Assembly (NCBI RefSeq): GCF_037975245.1
Contig: NC_092562.1
Coordinates: 30,268,054-30,332,053 of the forward strand
Length of the DNA: 64,000 nucleotides
DNA from: Apostichopus japonicus
Taxonomy: Eukaryota > Echinodermata > Holothuroidea > Aspidochirotida > Stichopodidae
Direction of reading: 5' to 3'
Shown: positions 61,124 through 64,000 of the stretch, one piece after another
Layout: every line of letters begins with the position of its first letter
Position numbering within the stretch: the first letter of the stretch is position 1
Translations under genes and position numbers: made by a program
Notes under the pieces: generated by a model
Told to the model about the DNA's origin: nothing
Database searches by the model: none
The model's input: only the letters and a program-made list of their open reading frames with translations

Positions 61124-62441
61124 AGTCATTTGAGGAGGCATTAGCCTCATACAAGACTGTAAACCTTCAACTTTCTACCAAGATTGGGGAGTGAGACATC
61201 CCCACTTGCCCCCTCTGAGATGTCCTTGCTCATTGCGTACCTGAGGACAGTGGTGTCAAATCACACTGCGACATGAAATGCTTTGCATCAATAACAACAT
61301 TTGCAAATTGCTACATTTACGGATGTCTTCTACCAAGAAATAATAGGAGGGGTACCCCATTTCACCTTACTTACATCAGCTACATTCACTGTGAACATGA
61401 AAAGGGCTTGGAGTACAATAAGCCATAGACTGACAAAAATAAAAGAAAGCTCAGCTGGTAAGCAGCGTCCTGGCCAATTGAAAACCTGCTTTCCAGTTTT
61501 CAAAGTATGTTCATCACTAATAAAGGACATTTTTAAATCAGTTTGATGCAAAAGCTCTCTCCTCAGACAAATAAAGTTGCCCCACCAAATTGATCAGAAA
61601 ATGCTAGGGGGTATGAGTTTAAGATAGTTGGGAATTACCAGGGTTAGGTGTTTTCTGTGCCATTCTCTGTGTGGAAGTTCTCTGGCTGAAGTTCATGTCC
61701 AGGGGCTGGGGTTGTCTAACATCAGTTATCACTTTCTGTTCTTCAAGGAAACTGCACAGTACACAGAGCCTTTAACTATTTTCTTTAGGATGTATTTTCA
61801 TACAATTTCTTTATTCATACAAGGCCTTTTACTACACTTAACACAATTTGACGTACAAACAATTTATGTGCCAAGTGAGAAACATTGCTTTTTACATGAA
61901 AAAAGTGTGGCTCATTATGAAATGTAATTATTAACACAGCATAATGGAAACAGAATGGATCAGTAAATACCATTGTGCAAATCAGGATATGCAAGTTAAA
62001 TTTTTAACAAACTGGGAAGTGTGGATAAACAAAGCTCCTTTATTTTGTGATGTTTTCTTCAATTCAATGAAAATGATAGCTGTTCGTCTACCATGGTTGA
62101 AATCAAAACCAGAGTCATGAAGAAAACCAGAGATACTACAAATGAATACACAATATAGATGTGACAGGAACAAATTGGTCTTCTCTATTGATTCCACAAA
62201 CATTCGAATTAATAATAAGATTAGTCAATTTAGCTGCTGCATTTTGTGTAATTTTTTGGTGTAAAGGTATAGATGAAAATCAATGCAACAATGTTTGGGT
62301 GTTTGAACTTGACTTCATCTGAGAAACTAACTTTACAAAGAAACATTTAATAATTACATAAAAAGGAAGCTTTTGGACACATTTTGCAAAATGCAAGTTA
62401 TACATTTGATACATCATGCACATATTATATTACTCATATTG
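61124..62441. other. Stretch without recognised genes
   Basis: ORFs at 61301-61546 and 61628-61927 (plus) and others on the minus strand have no recognisable domains or splice signals matching the receptor. No mobile element recognised. Confidence 0.45.
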
Positions 62442-64000
62442 TAGCTGGTACGGTCAAAACATCATTACTTATACTTAAGTGTATACACCTCTTTATTTGT
62501 GTTCAGTAACTGGTACCATCAAAACATCATTACTTATCATTTACTGTATCCACCCCTTTATTTGTGTGCAGCCACTGGTACCATCAAAACATCATTACTT
62601 ATATTTTACTGTATACACCCCTTTATTTGTGTGCAGTAGCTGGTACCATCAAAGCATCATTACATATATTTTACTGTATACACCTCTTTATTTGTGTGCA
62701 GTTACTGGTACCATCAATACATCATTACTTATATTTTACTGTATACACCCCTTTATTTGTGTGCAGCCACTGGTACCATCAAAACATCATTACTTATATT
62801 TTACTGTATACACCCCTTTATTTGTGTGCAGTAGCTGGTACCATCAAAACATCATTACTTATATTTTCTGTATACACCTCTTTAATTGTGTGCAGTAACT
62901 GGTACCATCAAAACATCATTACTTATATTTTACTGTATACACAGCTTTATTTGTGTGCAGTAGCTGGTACCATCAAAACATCATTACATATATTTTACTG
63001 TATACACCTCTTTATTTGTGTGCAGTTACTGGTACCATCAATACATCATTACTTATATTTTACTGTATACACCCCTTTATTTGTGTGCAGTAGCTGGTAC
63101 CATCAAAACATCATTACATATATTTTACTGTATACACCTCTTTATTTGTGTGCGGTAGATGGTACCATCAAAACATCATTACTTATATTTTAATGTATAC
63201 ACCCCTTATTTGTGTGCAGTAGCTGGTACCATCAAAACATCATTAAGTATATTTTACTGTATACACCTCTTTATTTGTGTGCGGTAGATGGTACCATCAA
63301 AACATCATTACTTATATTTTAATGTATACACCCCTTATTTGTGTGCAGTAGCTGGTACCATCAAAACATCATTACGTATATTTTACTGTATACACCCCTT
63401 TATTTGTGTGCAATCACTGGTAACATCAAAACATCATTACTTATATTTTACTCTATACACATCTTTATTTGTGTGCAATCACTGGTAACATCAAATCATC
63501 ATTACTTATATTTTATTGTATACACCTCTTTATTTGTGTGCATTAACTGGTACCATCAAAACATCATTACTTAAATTTTACTGTATACACCCCTTTATTT
63601 GTGTGCAGTAGCTTGTACCATCAAAACATCATTACGTATATTTTACTGTATACACCTCTTTAATTGTGTGCAGTTACTGGTACCATCAAAACATCATTAC
63701 TTATATTTCACTGTATCCACCCCTTTATTTGTGTGCAGTAGCTGGTACCATTAAAACATCATTACATATATTTTACTGTATACACCTCTTTATTTGTGTG
63801 CGGTAGATGGTACCATCAAAACATCATTACTTATATTTTACTGTATACACCCCTTATTTGTGTGCAGTAGCTGGTACCATCAAAACATCATTACGTATAT
63901 TTTACTGTATACACCTCTTTATTTGTGTGCAGTAGCTGGTACCATCAAAACATCATTACTTATATTTTATTGTATACACCTCTTTATTTGTGTGCAGCCA
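62442..64000 (+). repeat. 65-bp minisatellite, about 24 copies, continuing past the window
   Basis: The unit reads 'tagctggtaccatcaaaaca', 'tcattacttatattttactg', 'tatacacccctttatttgtg' and 'tgcag'. It is repeated with few changes (variants 'ccactgg', 'ttactgg' and 'ggtagatgg'). A period of 65 is not a multiple of three, yet stops are rare, so long ORFs in rotating frames (such as 62564-63193) appear. Most units contain a polypyrimidine-like 'cccctttatttgtgtgcag' resembling a splice acceptor. Confidence 0.96.

Noticed and set aside
62564-63193. 209-codon ORF rich in YTPLYLCAV-like repeats
   Set aside because: It is an artefact of a 65-bp minisatellite with few stops; the frame rotates every unit.
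41725-64000. CRISPR-like or other prokaryotic repeat array
   Set aside because: Units are 860 and 65 bp without unique spacers, and the context is eukaryotic with spliceosomal introns.

Overview
The window is eukaryotic, AT-rich, intron-rich and dense in repeats. It most likely comes from an echinoderm, and probably a sea cucumber. The species is an inference. It rests on the style of the receptor gene and on interspersed repeats with 'ggtggaggtcaaa' and AGGTCA tracts, which I associate with echinoderm genomes from memory.

One gene dominates. Nineteen plus-strand exons between 3649 and 41217 (3462 nt, 1154 codons) splice into a continuous ectodomain and transmembrane segment of a type I receptor. 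In order they encode two Ig-like exons, four cysteine-rich EGF-like exons, a third Ig-like domain, five fibronectin III (FN3) domains, a membrane-proximal domain with a KRKR furin-type site, a transmembrane helix and a short basic cytoplasmic start. Nearly all junctions are phase 1, and every junction is phase-compatible. The Ig-EGF-Ig-FN3 order and detailed matches in the second EGF and first FN3 resemble the Tie angiopoietin receptor ectodomain. The last extracellular part instead resembles the cleavable membrane-proximal domain of LAR/PTPRM-type receptor tyrosine phosphatases. The catalytic region lies outside the window, so it could be kinase or phosphatase. The signal-peptide exon was not found.

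The introns hold a crowd of mobile elements. These are a broken Ty3/Gypsy pol (about 1048-2135, minus), a foldback-type element with tandem-repeat arms (4102-4992), a TIR element rich in AGGTCA half-sites (7883-9590), a degenerate hAT-like element (12733-13633), four hAT-like elements each with a perfect 8-bp target duplication (14874-17536, 17833-18659, 18771-20402, 20881-21389), a MITE-like inverted repeat (29012-29388), the 3' end of a CR1/L2-type LINE (38873-39540) and two related SINEs (26660-26915, 60801-61123).

After the transmembrane exons, an intron carries about 18 kb of an ~860-bp satellite (41725-59795, 21 monomers). Blocks of three monomers recur at ~2.58 kb, and each monomer has a 16-bp-arm stem-loop and a TATAAAAG motif. 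Beyond it are nested palindromes (60027-60287) and a 65-bp minisatellite running off the right edge (62442-64000).

A recurring oddity is duplication of exon/intron boundaries in this gene: seven copies of an FN3 exon end plus its splice donor (33213-33965), a broken copy of another FN3 exon end (28312-28441) and a 21-nt micro-exon-like copy before the second EGF exon.
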